From: an uncultured Campylobacter sp.
GTDB taxonomy: Bacteria; Campylobacterota; Campylobacteria; Campylobacterales; Campylobacteraceae
Reading direction: 5' to 3'
Assembly: GCF_938030785.1 (NCBI RefSeq)
Contig: NZ_CALHIK010000194.1
Location: 1 to 5,375 of the forward strand
DNA length: 5,375 bases
Shown: positions 1-5,239 of the stretch, one piece after another
Layout of the letters: the number at the start of each line of letters is the position of its first letter
Position numbering within the stretch: position 1 is the first letter of the stretch
Position numbers and translations under genes: made by a program
The notes under the pieces: model-generated
What the model was told of the DNA's origin: nothing
The model's database searches: none
The model's input: the letters and a program-made list of their open reading frames with translations, nothing else

Positions 1-7
1 GCGAGGT

Positions 8-95
8 CGCTCCCCTTCCCGCCCCAAACCCCACCTAACCCCCGACGACGCTTTAAGCGGTGCGGACTGCGTCCGCGTTAAATTTTACTAAGTAG
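8..95 (+). repeat. Repeat block 1, copy A (hairpin-containing)
   Basis: First copy of a repeat of unknown identity. Bases 26-95 align without gaps to 404-473 (offset 378), with about 60 of 70 positions identical by eye. Bases 8-86 also align, with small gaps, to the reverse complement of 505-580. The unit begins with a C-rich stretch (ccccttcccgcccc at 12-25), passes through cctaacccc (34-42) and gacgacgctttaag, has a perfect hairpin at 62-76, and ends in gcgttaaatttt (75-86). Nothing suggests that it encodes protein. I do not recognise it as a named repeat family. Confidence 0.8.
62..76. other. Hairpin of block 1, copy A
   Basis: This is a perfect inverted repeat: gcggac (62-67), loop tgc (68-70), gtccgc (71-76). 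Outer arms tttaa (52-56) and ttaaa (78-82) could pair around an internal loop. The hairpin is followed on the plus strand by ttaaatttta, which contains only four consecutive T, so it is a poor intrinsic terminator. Its interest is that the equivalent hairpin in copy B keeps its pairing through paired substitutions. Confidence 0.7.
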
Positions 96-108
96 CGAAA
101 TAAACTGC

Positions 109-270
109 GCGCTCTTACAAAACGAGCGTAGCGACGCAAGGCTCTTAGCCCGGCGGCATTTCTTGCGAGCGCAGCGGAGCAGAGTAAGCAACACCTCTTC
201 CCCCTTAAGAGAAAACGCCATCACGACCTAAATCCTAGAGGCAAAATTCTACATAGAGAATTTTAAATTT
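109..270 (+). repeat. Repeat block 2, copy A
   Basis: This block aligns to 578-738. Shared landmarks are gcgctctt at the left end, aacgagcgtagcgacgcaag (121-140), tttcttgcgagcgcagcgg (159-177, two differences from the other copy), gcagagtaag, then cctaaat, attctacatag and gaattttaaattt at the right end. Within it, ggct-ctt-agcc (140-150) is a small hairpin, and cgcaag (135-140) is complementary to cttgcg (162-167). Blocks 1 and 2 are separated here by only about 13 bp, whereas in copy B about 104 bp intervene. Function unknown. Confidence 0.8.
243..264. repeat. AT-rich inverted repeat at end of block 2, copy A
   Basis: aaaattct (243-250) and agaatttt (257-264) are perfect 8-bp inverted arms around a six-base loop, acatag. 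In copy B the same place carries an extra caaaattct, and the arms become contiguous (716-731). The dyad is therefore kept although the spacing has changed. Confidence 0.6.
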
Positions 271-317
271 ATTACAAAATAAAATTCTATTTAAATTTCA
301 GCCGCGACATGTATATC

Positions 318-340
318 TTGGGGCGGGAAGGGGGCCCCAA
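318..340. other. G-rich hairpin; inverted fragment of block 1
   Basis: ttggggc (318-324) pairs with gccccaa (334-340) around a nine-base purine loop, giving a 7-bp mostly G:C stem. Bases 318-333 (ttggggcgggaagggg) are also the exact reverse complement of 12-27, the C-rich head of block 1 copy A. This is probably a fragment of the repeat in opposite orientation. No T tract follows on either strand, so a terminator role is not supported. Confidence 0.6.
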
Positions 341-403
341 TTGCAAGGTCACATTTCTTGCAGGACGCCGCCTCCGCAGCACCGCATTGCTCTGCTCGCC
401 CAC

Positions 404-473
404 AAACCCCACCCATCCCCCGACGACGCTTTAAGTGGTGCAGGCTACGCCTGGGTTAAATTTTACCAAGTAG
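404..473 (+). repeat. Repeat block 1, copy B
   Basis: Ungapped direct copy of 26-95 at an offset of 378 bp, with ten substitutions by my count. Four of the ten form two compensated base pairs in the hairpin stem, and one breaks the outermost pair (76 to 454). The C-rich head seen at 12-25 is missing in front of this copy; a different GC-rich linker (341-403) takes its place. The inverted copy C begins about 30 bp downstream, so B and C together form a long imperfect inverted repeat. Confidence 0.8.
441..453. other. Hairpin of block 1, copy B (covarying stem)
   Basis: caggc (441-445), loop tac, gcctg (449-453). Compared with copy A, pair G64-C74 has become A442-T452 and pair A66-T72 has become G444-C450. 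The stem therefore stays paired although both of those pairs changed. The outer pair G62-C76 is lost (G440 opposite G454). Confidence 0.65.
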
Positions 474-501
474 ATGAATACAAAACTGTGATTCTTGCGA
501 T

Positions 502-580
502 ATAAAAATTTAACGCGACCTGCAAGGCTCGCCCCTTGAGCGCGCCAGGGGTTAGGAGATTTTAAGGGGAAAGGGGAGCG
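502..580 (-). repeat. Repeat block 1, copy C (inverted, diverged)
   Basis: On the minus strand this stretch matches copy A in the same order. cgctcccctt (8-17) corresponds to the complement of 571-580, cctaacccc (34-42) to 548-556, and gcgttaaatttt (75-86) to 505-516. Between these exact words the match is loose and gapped. It lies between block 1 copy B and block 2 copy B and accounts for most of the extra sequence that separates those two blocks compared with copy A. Confidence 0.65.
515..532. other. Hairpin of block 1, copy C
   Basis: gcga (515-518) pairs with tcgc (529-532) and cct (519-521) with agg (525-527), around loop gca, with C528 bulged. This is at the position equivalent to the hairpins at 62-76 and 441-453, so all three block 1 copies can fold here despite their divergence. 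Confidence 0.5.
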
Positions 581-738
581 CTCTTGGAAAACGAGCGTAG
601 CGACGCAAGGCTTAGCCTAGCGGCGTTTCTTGCAAGCGCAGCGAAGCAGAGTAAGTAGCCCCCTAAGAAAAAACGCCGCGACGATCTAAATTCCAGAGAT
701 AGAATTCTACATAGCAAAATTCTAGAATTTTAAATTTA
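578..738 (+). repeat. Repeat block 2, copy B
   Basis: Direct copy of 109-270. The left half (578-656) is close to copy A. A 3-bp deletion shortens the small hairpin to aggc-tta-gcct (608-618), which can still pair. The middle is shorter than in copy A, losing part of the stretch equivalent to 190-210. The right end has gained a second dyad, so two EcoRI-like agaattct/aaaattct words occur in tandem. It ends about 40 bp before the stop codon of the minus-strand gene. Confidence 0.8.
716..731. repeat. Perfect 16-bp palindrome
   Basis: aaaattctagaatttt is a perfect palindrome, sitting about 50 bp beyond the stop of the YcxB-like gene. A shorter palindrome, agaattct (701-708), lies just to its left. 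It could be a protein-binding dyad, a cruciform, or simply part of the repeat. It lacks the G:C stem and T tract of an intrinsic terminator. Confidence 0.6.
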
Positions 739-779
739 TATCGCGAATTTTGCGAGCCGTAAATTTAAAAAGCAAAGCT

Positions 780-1307
780 CTAAATTTCAACGTTCATATC
801 CACGGATTCGATCTGCAGCCTGCGCAGATCCGCAAGATGCTGTACCGCAGCGTCCGTCTCGGCATTTTTGGGAAGGACGATGTGAAAGCCACGATCAAAC
901 GCCAAGAAAAAATTCTCCCCGCCCGCAGCGATTCGATTTAGCGAGCGCGCGGCAAATTTCTCGCTTGCGCGCGGCTCGCCTTTTGAAAACGAGATCGTCT
1001 CGCCGTCCGCGACGAAGCTCATTTCCGTGCTCGAGTCTTGCGCGAGCTTAGCGGCAGAGAGATGTTTTCTTAGCATGCGGCGGTAAAATTTCGGATAAAA
1101 AATAAGCCACGCCGCACCTAAAATAACCGACGCGACGCTCGCAATCGGCGCCGTTTTTAAAAGCCCGTCGATGATGATGCCCATAAGCAAAAACTCAAAC
1201 GGTATGGCGTAGGTGCTGACTAGGCGCTGTTTGCGCGCCTTTTTGCTGTAAAGCAGCATAAATTTATTGAGGTTATCGACATCGTGATTTGTGATTTGCA
1301 CTTTCAT
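780..1307 (-). CDS. YcxB-like family membrane protein
   Basis: The gene encodes a 175-residue protein of unknown biochemical function. A charged N-terminal stretch (about 1-30, ending KKARKQR) is followed by two hydrophobic segments, about residues 32-50 and 54-72, separated by a short turn. A basic patch (KFYRRMLRKH, 73-82) then suggests the C-terminal part lies in the cytoplasm. The rest (about 95-160) has the pattern of the YcxB-like C-terminal domain: alternating beta strands (MSFVADGETISFSKG) leading to LNRI, FFLAF, and IVLPKNA near 143-149. The start ATG at 1305-1307 is preceded by AAGGA (1313-1317 on the complement) at five-base spacing, and the stop is TAG at 780-782. It is transcribed divergently from the aas fusion gene. 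Family placement rests on layout and the PK motif, so it is likely but not certain. No enzymatic residues are apparent. Confidence 0.8.
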   Translation of the reverse strand: MKVQITNHDVDNLNKFMLLYSKKARKQRLVSTYAIPFEFLLMGIIIDGLLKTAPIASVASVILGAAWLIFYPKFYRRMLRKHLSAAKLAQDSSTEMSFVADGETISFSKGEPRASEKFAARSLNRIAAGGENFFLAFDRGFHIVLPKNAETDAAVQHLADLRRLQIESVDMNVEI

Positions 1308-1310
1308 ATT

Positions 1311-1336
1311 TTTCCTTTAATTTTTGCGTAATTGTA
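1311..1336 (-). promoter_or_regulatory. Promoter -10 and RBS of the YcxB-like gene
   Basis: On the minus strand, TACAAT (complement of 1331-1336) matches the sigma-70 -10 consensus at five of six positions. It would start a transcript near 1324, leaving a leader of about 17 bases. The ribosome binding site TTTAAAGGAAA (complement of 1311-1321) follows. I see no -35 box, which is usual for Campylobacter housekeeping promoters. Confidence 0.45.
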
Positions 1337-1377
1337 GCGAAGCCGCCTTAAATTTGCGTCTATTAACTTCCGTGAGA

Positions 1378-1400
1378 TAAAATCCCGTTTTTAAAGGAGA
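1378..1400 (+). promoter_or_regulatory. Promoter -10 and RBS of the aas fusion gene
   Basis: TAAAAT (1378-1383) is a one-mismatch -10 element that would start transcription near 1390. A strong Shine-Dalgarno sequence, AAAGGAGA (1393-1400), lies four to five bases before the TTG at 1405 and decides that start. The nearest -35-like word is TTGCGT (1354-1359), at 18-base spacing and weak. The back-to-back -10 elements of the two genes are only about 40 bp apart, so one bound regulator could affect both. No clear operator dyad is visible between them. Confidence 0.45.
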
Positions 1401-1404
1401 TAGC

Positions 1405-4400
1405 TTGAAATCTTTATTAAAAATCAACGGATTTTTGCCGTTTTTGGCGATTATGTTTATCAACGCAAGCGTCGATCTGGGCCATAAGATCACGATCCAA
1501 AACGTCCTTGTTAAAAGCGCCGACTCGGGCGCTCTCATCGCCCTTACCTCCCTTGTAAATTTGCTGATTTTGCTGCCTTACGTATTTCTTTTTAGCGCCA
1601 GCGGCTATCTCAACGACAAATTCTCGCGTACCCGCATCACGCGGATCTGCGCAAAACTCGGCATCGCGCTTACCGCGCTCATTACGCTAGGTTATCTGTG
1701 CGGGTGGTTTTATTTCGCGTTTTTTATGACGATCCTGCTTGCGGCGCAAAGCGCGATCTACTCGCCCGCCAAATACGGCCTGATTAAAAAGATCGTCGGC
1801 GCGAAAAATTTAGGCGCGGCAAACGGCCTCGTACAGGCTCTTACCATCATCGCGATTCTGCTTTCATCGCTTGTGTTTTCGGTGATTTTCGAGCTGTTTG
1901 CAGCCCGCAGCAGCGACGCGGGCGAGCTAATGAGCTCGGTTTGGTTCATCGGCGTGCTTTTGGTCGCGGGCTCTGCGCTTGAAACATACTACTCGTATAA
2001 AATTCCATTCTTCGACGCCGCGCAGCCGCAGGCGGAATTTGACACGAAAGAATATCTCCACCTGCGCTACTTGAAGCAAAATTTAAAATTTGTAATCAAA
2101 GACAAAAACGTCCTGCTCTGCACGCTCGGACTTGCGATGTTTTGGGCTGTCTCGCAGCTTGTGATCGCGACCTTCCCGGCTCACTACAAGAGCCTTAGCG
2201 GCAGCGACAACGTAATGGTGATCCAGGTGATCTTAGCTCTTAGCGCGATCGGAATCGCGCTAGGCTCGATCTTTGCGGGTAGCTACTGCAAAAAACATAT
2301 TGAGCTCGGTATCGTGCCGTTTGGCGCATTCGGTCTGGCGCTCGCGCTAATGGTACTAGCCAACGCGCACTCGGTATTTTGGCTCGGTACGGCATCGTTT
2401 TTCTTCGGATTTAGCGGCGGAATTTTCATCGTGCCGCTCAACGCCGTAATCCAGTTTTTCACCGCCGATGAGCGCATGGGGCGGGTGCTCGCGGGCTCAA
2501 ATTTCATCCAAAATATCTTTATGGTGCTGTTTTTGCTCATCGCCATCATCTTGGTACATTTTGCAGTCGCCAGCGGCGAAATTTTCGTTATGGCGGCGCT
2601 ATGCGTACTTATCTGCGGGATCTTCGGCGCAAAATATCTGCCGCAGCTTTTCGTTAGAATTTTACTCATTCCGTTTATGAAATTTGGCTACCAAGTCCAC
2701 GTAGACGGCATCGAAAATATCCCACAAAAAGGCGGCGTGCTGCTTTTAGGCAACCATATCAGCTGGATCGATTGGGCGGTGGTGCAGCTTGCCTGCCCGC
2801 GCGGGGTGCGCTTCGTGATGCATCGCAGCTACTACGATCTGTGGTATTTGAAGTGGTTTTTTAAAATTTTCCGCGTCATTCCGATCGGAGCGGGCGTGAG
2901 CAAAAGCGCGATCGAAAGTATCCGCGAGGCGCTGAATGCAGGCGAAGTGGTCGGGCTCTTTCCCGAGGGCCACATCAGCTACAACGGCCGCATAGACGAG
3001 TTTCAGGGCGGATTTGAGCTCGCCGCGCACGATACGAACTCCGTCATCGTGCCTTTTTATATCAGAGGGCTTTGGGGATCGACGTTTTCGCGCGCCAGCG
3101 AGCATTATAAAAGAACGATTTCGCAAAGCGGTAAAAACGCACTTCGCGTAAGCTTCGGCGCGCCGATCGAGGCAAATTCCAAGGCGCACGAGGTAAAGCG
3201 CGCAGTAACGGAGCTATCGTTTTTTAGCTGGGGCAAATACCTTGCAAGCCTAAAGCCACTTGCTTACAACTGGCTAAATCAGGCGAAAAGATCGCCTTTT
3301 AAACGAGTGGCGGTCGATAGTACGGGAGCAAGTCTCACAAATTTAGCGATGATGAGCGCCGTTTTAATACTTCGCAAAAGGCTAAAGAGCCGCATTAGCA
3401 GCGAGGAAAACGTCGGTATCGTTTTGCCTAGCTCGGTCATCGCAAGCGCCGTAAATTTAACGCTTTTTGCGATGGGCAAAACGAGCGTAAATTTAAACTA
3501 CACGCTAAGCGAAGAGAACTTAATCTACTGCGCGGATAAAGCAAATATCTGCACGATCATCAGCTCGCGCAAATTCGTAGAAAAGCTCAAATCAAAGGGC
3601 TTTGAGCTGGAGAGTTCGATCGGCGATCGGCTCGTGTATCTTGAAGATCTAAGCGAGGGCGCCTCTAAAAACGAGCGCATAGCCTGCGCGCTAAAATCGC
3701 TGCTGATGCCTAAAATTTTATTTCGCGCGCTGTATTTTAAGCCGCACGCGATAGAGGACGTAGCGACCATTTTATTTAGCAGCGGCAGCGAGGGAAAGCC
3801 TAAAGGCGTGGTTTTGACGCACAAAAACATAATGGCGAACGTCAAGCAGATCTCCGAGCTCATAAACGCCACCGAGCACGACGCGATTTTAGCGTCGCTA
3901 CCTATCTTTCACTGCTTCGGGCTTACCGTAACGACGCTATTTCCGCTAAACGACGGAATTTTAAGCATCCACGTGCCCGATCCTACGGACGCCTTTAGCG
4001 TCGGCAAGATGAGCGCAAAATACGGTGCTACGATAATGTTCGGCACCTCGACGTTTTTTAGGCTCTACACCAAAAACAAAAGGCTCAATCCTCTAATGCT
4101 AGCAAGCATCCGCCTGGCGATTGCGGGCGCGGAGAAGCTAAATGAAAATGTCCGAAAGGAATTTAAGATAAAATTCGGCATCGAAATTTACGAGGGCTAC
4201 GGCACGACCGAGACTGCGCCGGTGGTGAGCGTAAATACGCCGAACGTCCTAGAGCCCGATTTTTTCAAAGAGCTTCACTTTAACCGCGAAAAGAGCGTCG
4301 GCTTGCCGCTTGCGGGCACGGTTATAAAGATCACCGATCCCGCCTCGCTGCAACCACTATCAAACGGGCAGGAGGGGCTTATCTTAATCGGCGGACATCA

Positions 4401-4848
4401 GGTTATGAAGGAATACTACGATGAGCCGGCAAAAACCGCCGAAGCGATCGCGCAAATAAACGACGTGCGCTACTACAAGAGCGGCGATATCGGCTATATC
4501 GACGACGACGGGTTTTTATTTATCACCGACCGCCTCTCGCGCTTTGCCAAAATCGGCGGCGAGATGATCAGCCTGGGCGCGGTAGAAAGCGCCGTGGGTG
4601 AAATTTTAGGCGAGAGCGCGATCTATTCGTGCGTGAATTTAAAGGATGAGAAAAAGGGCGAAAAGATCGCTCTGCTTTACGTGGGCGAGGCGAGCGAGGA
4701 TGAAATTTCGCGCCGCCTCAGAGACTCCGCGCTGGCGCCGATAATGCAGCCAAGCGTCGTGAAAAAGGTGGATGAAATCCCGGTGCTTGGCAGCGGCAAG
4801 GTAAATCTCAAAGCGGTAAAGGATCTGGCGATAGAGCTCGGGCTGTAA
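1405..4848 (+). CDS. aas: LplT-PlsC-Aas fusion: lysophospholipid flippase/acyltransferase/acyl-ACP synthetase
   Basis: A 1147-residue inner-membrane protein predicted to import and re-acylate lysophospholipids. Residues 1 to about 425 are a major facilitator transporter like LplT, with the loop motif GYLNDKFSRTR (67-77) and about a dozen hydrophobic segments. Residues about 430-620 are a PlsC acyltransferase with HxxxxD (H451, D456), FPEG (519-522) and VIVPFYIRG (547-555). Residues about 635-1147 are an AMP-binding ligase with P-loop FSSGSEGKPKG (791-801), YEGYGTTE (929-936), SGD with D1028, DRLSRFAKIGGE (1042-1053) and the C-terminal GSGK with the probable catalytic lysine K1132. In E. coli, LplT (about 397 residues) and Aas (about 719) are separate neighbours. 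Their summed length nearly equals this protein, and the order is the same. The start is TTG at 1405, chosen for its strong RBS; stop TAA. All key motifs are intact, so it should be active. Substrate (2-acyl-glycerophosphoethanolamine) is inferred from E. coli. Confidence 0.93.
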   Translation: MKSLLKINGFLPFLAIMFINASVDLGHKITIQNVLVKSADSGALIALTSLVNLLILLPYVFLFSASGYLNDKFSRTRITRICAKLGIALTALITLGYLCGWFYFAFFMTILLAAQSAIYSPAKYGLIKKIVGAKNLGAANGLVQALTIIAILLSSLVFSVIFELFAARSSDAGELMSSVWFIGVLLVAGSALETYYSYKIPFFDAAQPQAEFDTKEYLHLRYLKQNLKFVIKDKNVLLCTLGLAMFWAVSQLVIATFPAHYKSLSGSDNVMVIQVILALSAIGIALGSIFAGSYCKKHIELGIVPFGAFGLALALMVLANAHSVFWLGTASFFFGFSGGIFIVPLNAVIQFFTADERMGRVLAGSNFIQNIFMVLFLLIAIILVHFAVASGEIFVMAALCVLICGIFGAKYLPQLFVRILLIPFMKFGYQVHVDGIENIPQKGGVLLLGNHISWIDWAVVQLACPRGVRFVMHRSYYDLWYLKWFFKIFRVIPIGAGVSKSAIESIREALNAGEVVGLFPEGHISYNGRIDEFQGGFELAAHDTNSVIVPFYIRGLWGSTFSRASEHYKRTISQSGKNALRVSFGAPIEANSKAHEVKRAVTELSFFSWGKYLASLKPLAYNWLNQAKRSPFKRVAVDSTGASLTNLAMMSAVLILRKRLKSRISSEENVGIVLPSSVIASAVNLTLFAMGKTSVNLNYTLSEENLIYCADKANICTIISSRKFVEKLKSKGFELESSIGDRLVYLEDLSEGASKNERIACALKSLLMPKILFRALYFKPHAIEDVATILFSSGSEGKPKGVVLTHKNIMANVKQISELINATEHDAILASLPIFHCFGLTVTTLFPLNDGILSIHVPDPTDAFSVGKMSAKYGATIMFGTSTFFRLYTKNKRLNPLMLASIRLAIAGAEKLNENVRKEFKIKFGIEIYEGYGTTETAPVVSVNTPNVLEPDFFKELHFNREKSVGLPLAGTVIKITDPASLQPLSNGQEGLILIGGHQVMKEYYDEPAKTAEAIAQINDVRYYKSGDIGYIDDDGFLFITDRLSRFAKIGGEMISLGAVESAVGEILGESAIYSCVNLKDEKKGEKIALLYVGEASEDEISRRLRDSALAPIMQPSVVKKVDEIPVLGSGKVNLKAVKDLAIELGL

Positions 4849-4889
4849 ATTTTAAAGCCTTAAATTTTACGCTCTAAATTTTAAATTTA
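4846..4889. repeat. Three TAAATTTTA words after the aas stop
   Basis: TAAATTTTA occurs at 4846-4854 (overlapping the stop codon), 4861-4869 and 4875-4883, at spacings of 15 and 14 bp. The last merges into a near-palindrome, taaattt-t-aaattta (4875-4889). The word is so common in this DNA that it may only reflect genome word bias. Confidence 0.5.
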
Positions 4890-4896
4890 CGTCTCG

Positions 4897-4913
4897 TCGC
4901 GCTATTTGCGCGA
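4897..4913. other. Small GC hairpin
   Basis: tcgcgc (4897-4902), loop tattt, gcgcga (4908-4913) forms a perfect 6-bp stem. It lies 49 bp after the aas stop. No T run follows on the plus strand, so it could stabilise the 3' end of the message but is not a complete intrinsic terminator. Confidence 0.4.
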
Positions 4914-4938
4914 AGATAATACAAAGAGGGCAAGCCCT

Positions 4939-4955
4939 ATAAATTTAAAATTTAT
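4939..4955. repeat. AT-rich inverted repeat
   Basis: ataaattt (4939-4946), one central base, aaatttat (4948-4955) forms a near-perfect dyad just before the terminator-like hairpin. A tight agggc-aa-gccct dyad (4927-4938) lies immediately to its left. Role unknown. Confidence 0.4.
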
Positions 4956-5238
4956 GCTTTGTCGCGCCGCATGGTTTTGCGGCTTTTTACTCTTAGCGGC
5001 GGGCGATCTCGCGGTCGCGGCGGCGGTTTATTTGGGGCGACAGCCGCGTGCGGTCACGGGCGCCAAATATGCTAAATTTTGCAGAGGTGAGCTGCTGATC
5101 CCACGATTTTTCGCGGTCACGGCGCCAAATATGCTAAATTTTGCTAGCAGACGGCAGCCGCTCGCTGCGCGGATAGATAAAATTCCTGTATCAGGCGCCC
5201 GGCGAAATTTCATGGCGGAGCTGCGAAAAGAATTTTAA
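4954..5238 (+). CDS. Doubtful small ORF
   Basis: This open frame can start at ATG 4954 (or at TTG 4906) and ends with TAA at 5236-5238. Its beginning gives a hydrophobic stretch (MLCRAAWFCGFLLLAAGDLA) that could be a signal or membrane segment. The rest resembles no family I know and looks like random translation. Against a real gene: no ribosome binding site before either start; the terminator-like hairpin lies inside it; and the two direct repeats it spans differ by one base and so are read in different frames. It is probably non-coding, or a decayed remnant. Confidence 0.15.
   Translation: MLCRAAWFCGFLLLAAGDLAVAAAVYLGRQPRAVTGAKYAKFCRGELLIPRFFAVTAPNMLNFASRRQPLAARIDKIPVSGARRNFMAELRKEF
4966..4988 (+). 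terminator. Intrinsic-terminator-like hairpin after aas
   Basis: gccgca (4966-4971) pairs perfectly with tgcggc (4978-4983) around a six-base loop (tggttt) and is followed at once by TTTTT (4984-4988). This is the classical G:C-stem-plus-U-tract layout on the plus strand. It is 118 bp beyond the aas stop with no good gene in between, so it is the best candidate for the end of the aas transcript. The stem is short (6 bp), so efficiency may be modest. Confidence 0.55.
5050..5144 (+). repeat. Two 32/33-bp direct repeats, 30-bp spacer
   Basis: Unit 1 (5050-5082) and unit 2 (5113-5144) both run gcggtcacgg...cgccaaatatgctaaattttgc. They are identical except that unit 1 has one extra G in the GGG before CGCC. 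The spacer is 5083-5112, so the period is 63 bp. A weak third match to the first ten bases (gcggtcgcgg) lies at 5011-5020. The near-identity implies recent duplication or selection. The single-base difference means the sequence is not conserved as protein. Confidence 0.85.
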
Positions 5239-5239
5239 C

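Larger units (their letters stand above)
1..779. other. Gene-free repeat-rich region
   Basis: I find no convincing protein-coding gene, tRNA or rRNA here. The frames are short and stop-rich, and none has a good ribosome binding site. Almost the whole stretch is accounted for by diverged copies of two repeat blocks plus AT-rich linkers (271-317, 474-501, 739-779) and a unique GC-rich linker (341-403). The region lies beyond the 3' end of the minus-strand YcxB-like gene, so it may be partly transcribed as that gene's 3' tail. What lies beyond base 1 cannot be seen, and the first repeat block may continue leftwards. Confidence 0.7.

Noticed and set aside
52..86. Block 1 hairpin as a rho-independent terminator
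   Set aside because: Only four T follow on the plus strand, separated from the stem by GTTAAA. Pairing is conserved but the U-tract layout is not convincing, and the nearest gene to be terminated is far away.
350..400. Twelve-codon minus-strand reading frame starting near 385
   Set aside because: Too short, no ribosome binding site, and it lies in the GC-rich linker of the repeat region. There is no evidence that it is translated.
761..779. Intrinsic terminator for the YcxB-like gene (AGC-TTT-GCT then TTTT on the minus strand)
   Set aside because: The stem is only three base pairs, too weak to call. The tcgc/gcga dyad at 741-755 also lacks a T tract.
1..779. Decayed protein-coding gene within the repeat region
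   Set aside because: Differences between copies include indels that are not multiples of three and stops in all frames, while hairpin pairing is preserved. This fits a nucleic-acid element better than a pseudogene.
750..941. Plus-strand 63-residue ORF
   Set aside because: It overlaps the 3' part of the well-supported minus-strand YcxB-like gene, has no ribosome binding site, and its product resembles no family.
1317..1538. Minus-strand ORF across the divergent promoter region
   Set aside because: It overlaps the aas start, RBS and both promoters in the opposite direction, and is a shadow of the aas coding sequence.
2283..3189. Long minus-strand frames inside aas (2283-2669 and 2746-3189)
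   Set aside because: They lie antisense to a gene with intact domain motifs, and their translations show no family features. They reflect low stop density opposite a codon-biased gene.
5050..5144. CRISPR array
   Set aside because: Only two units, with a one-base indel between them, no third full unit at the 63-bp period on either side, and no cas genes in view.
5028..5213. Minus-strand 61-residue ORF
   Set aside because: No recognisable features or ribosome binding site. It spans the direct repeats, which are read in different frames because of the one-base difference.
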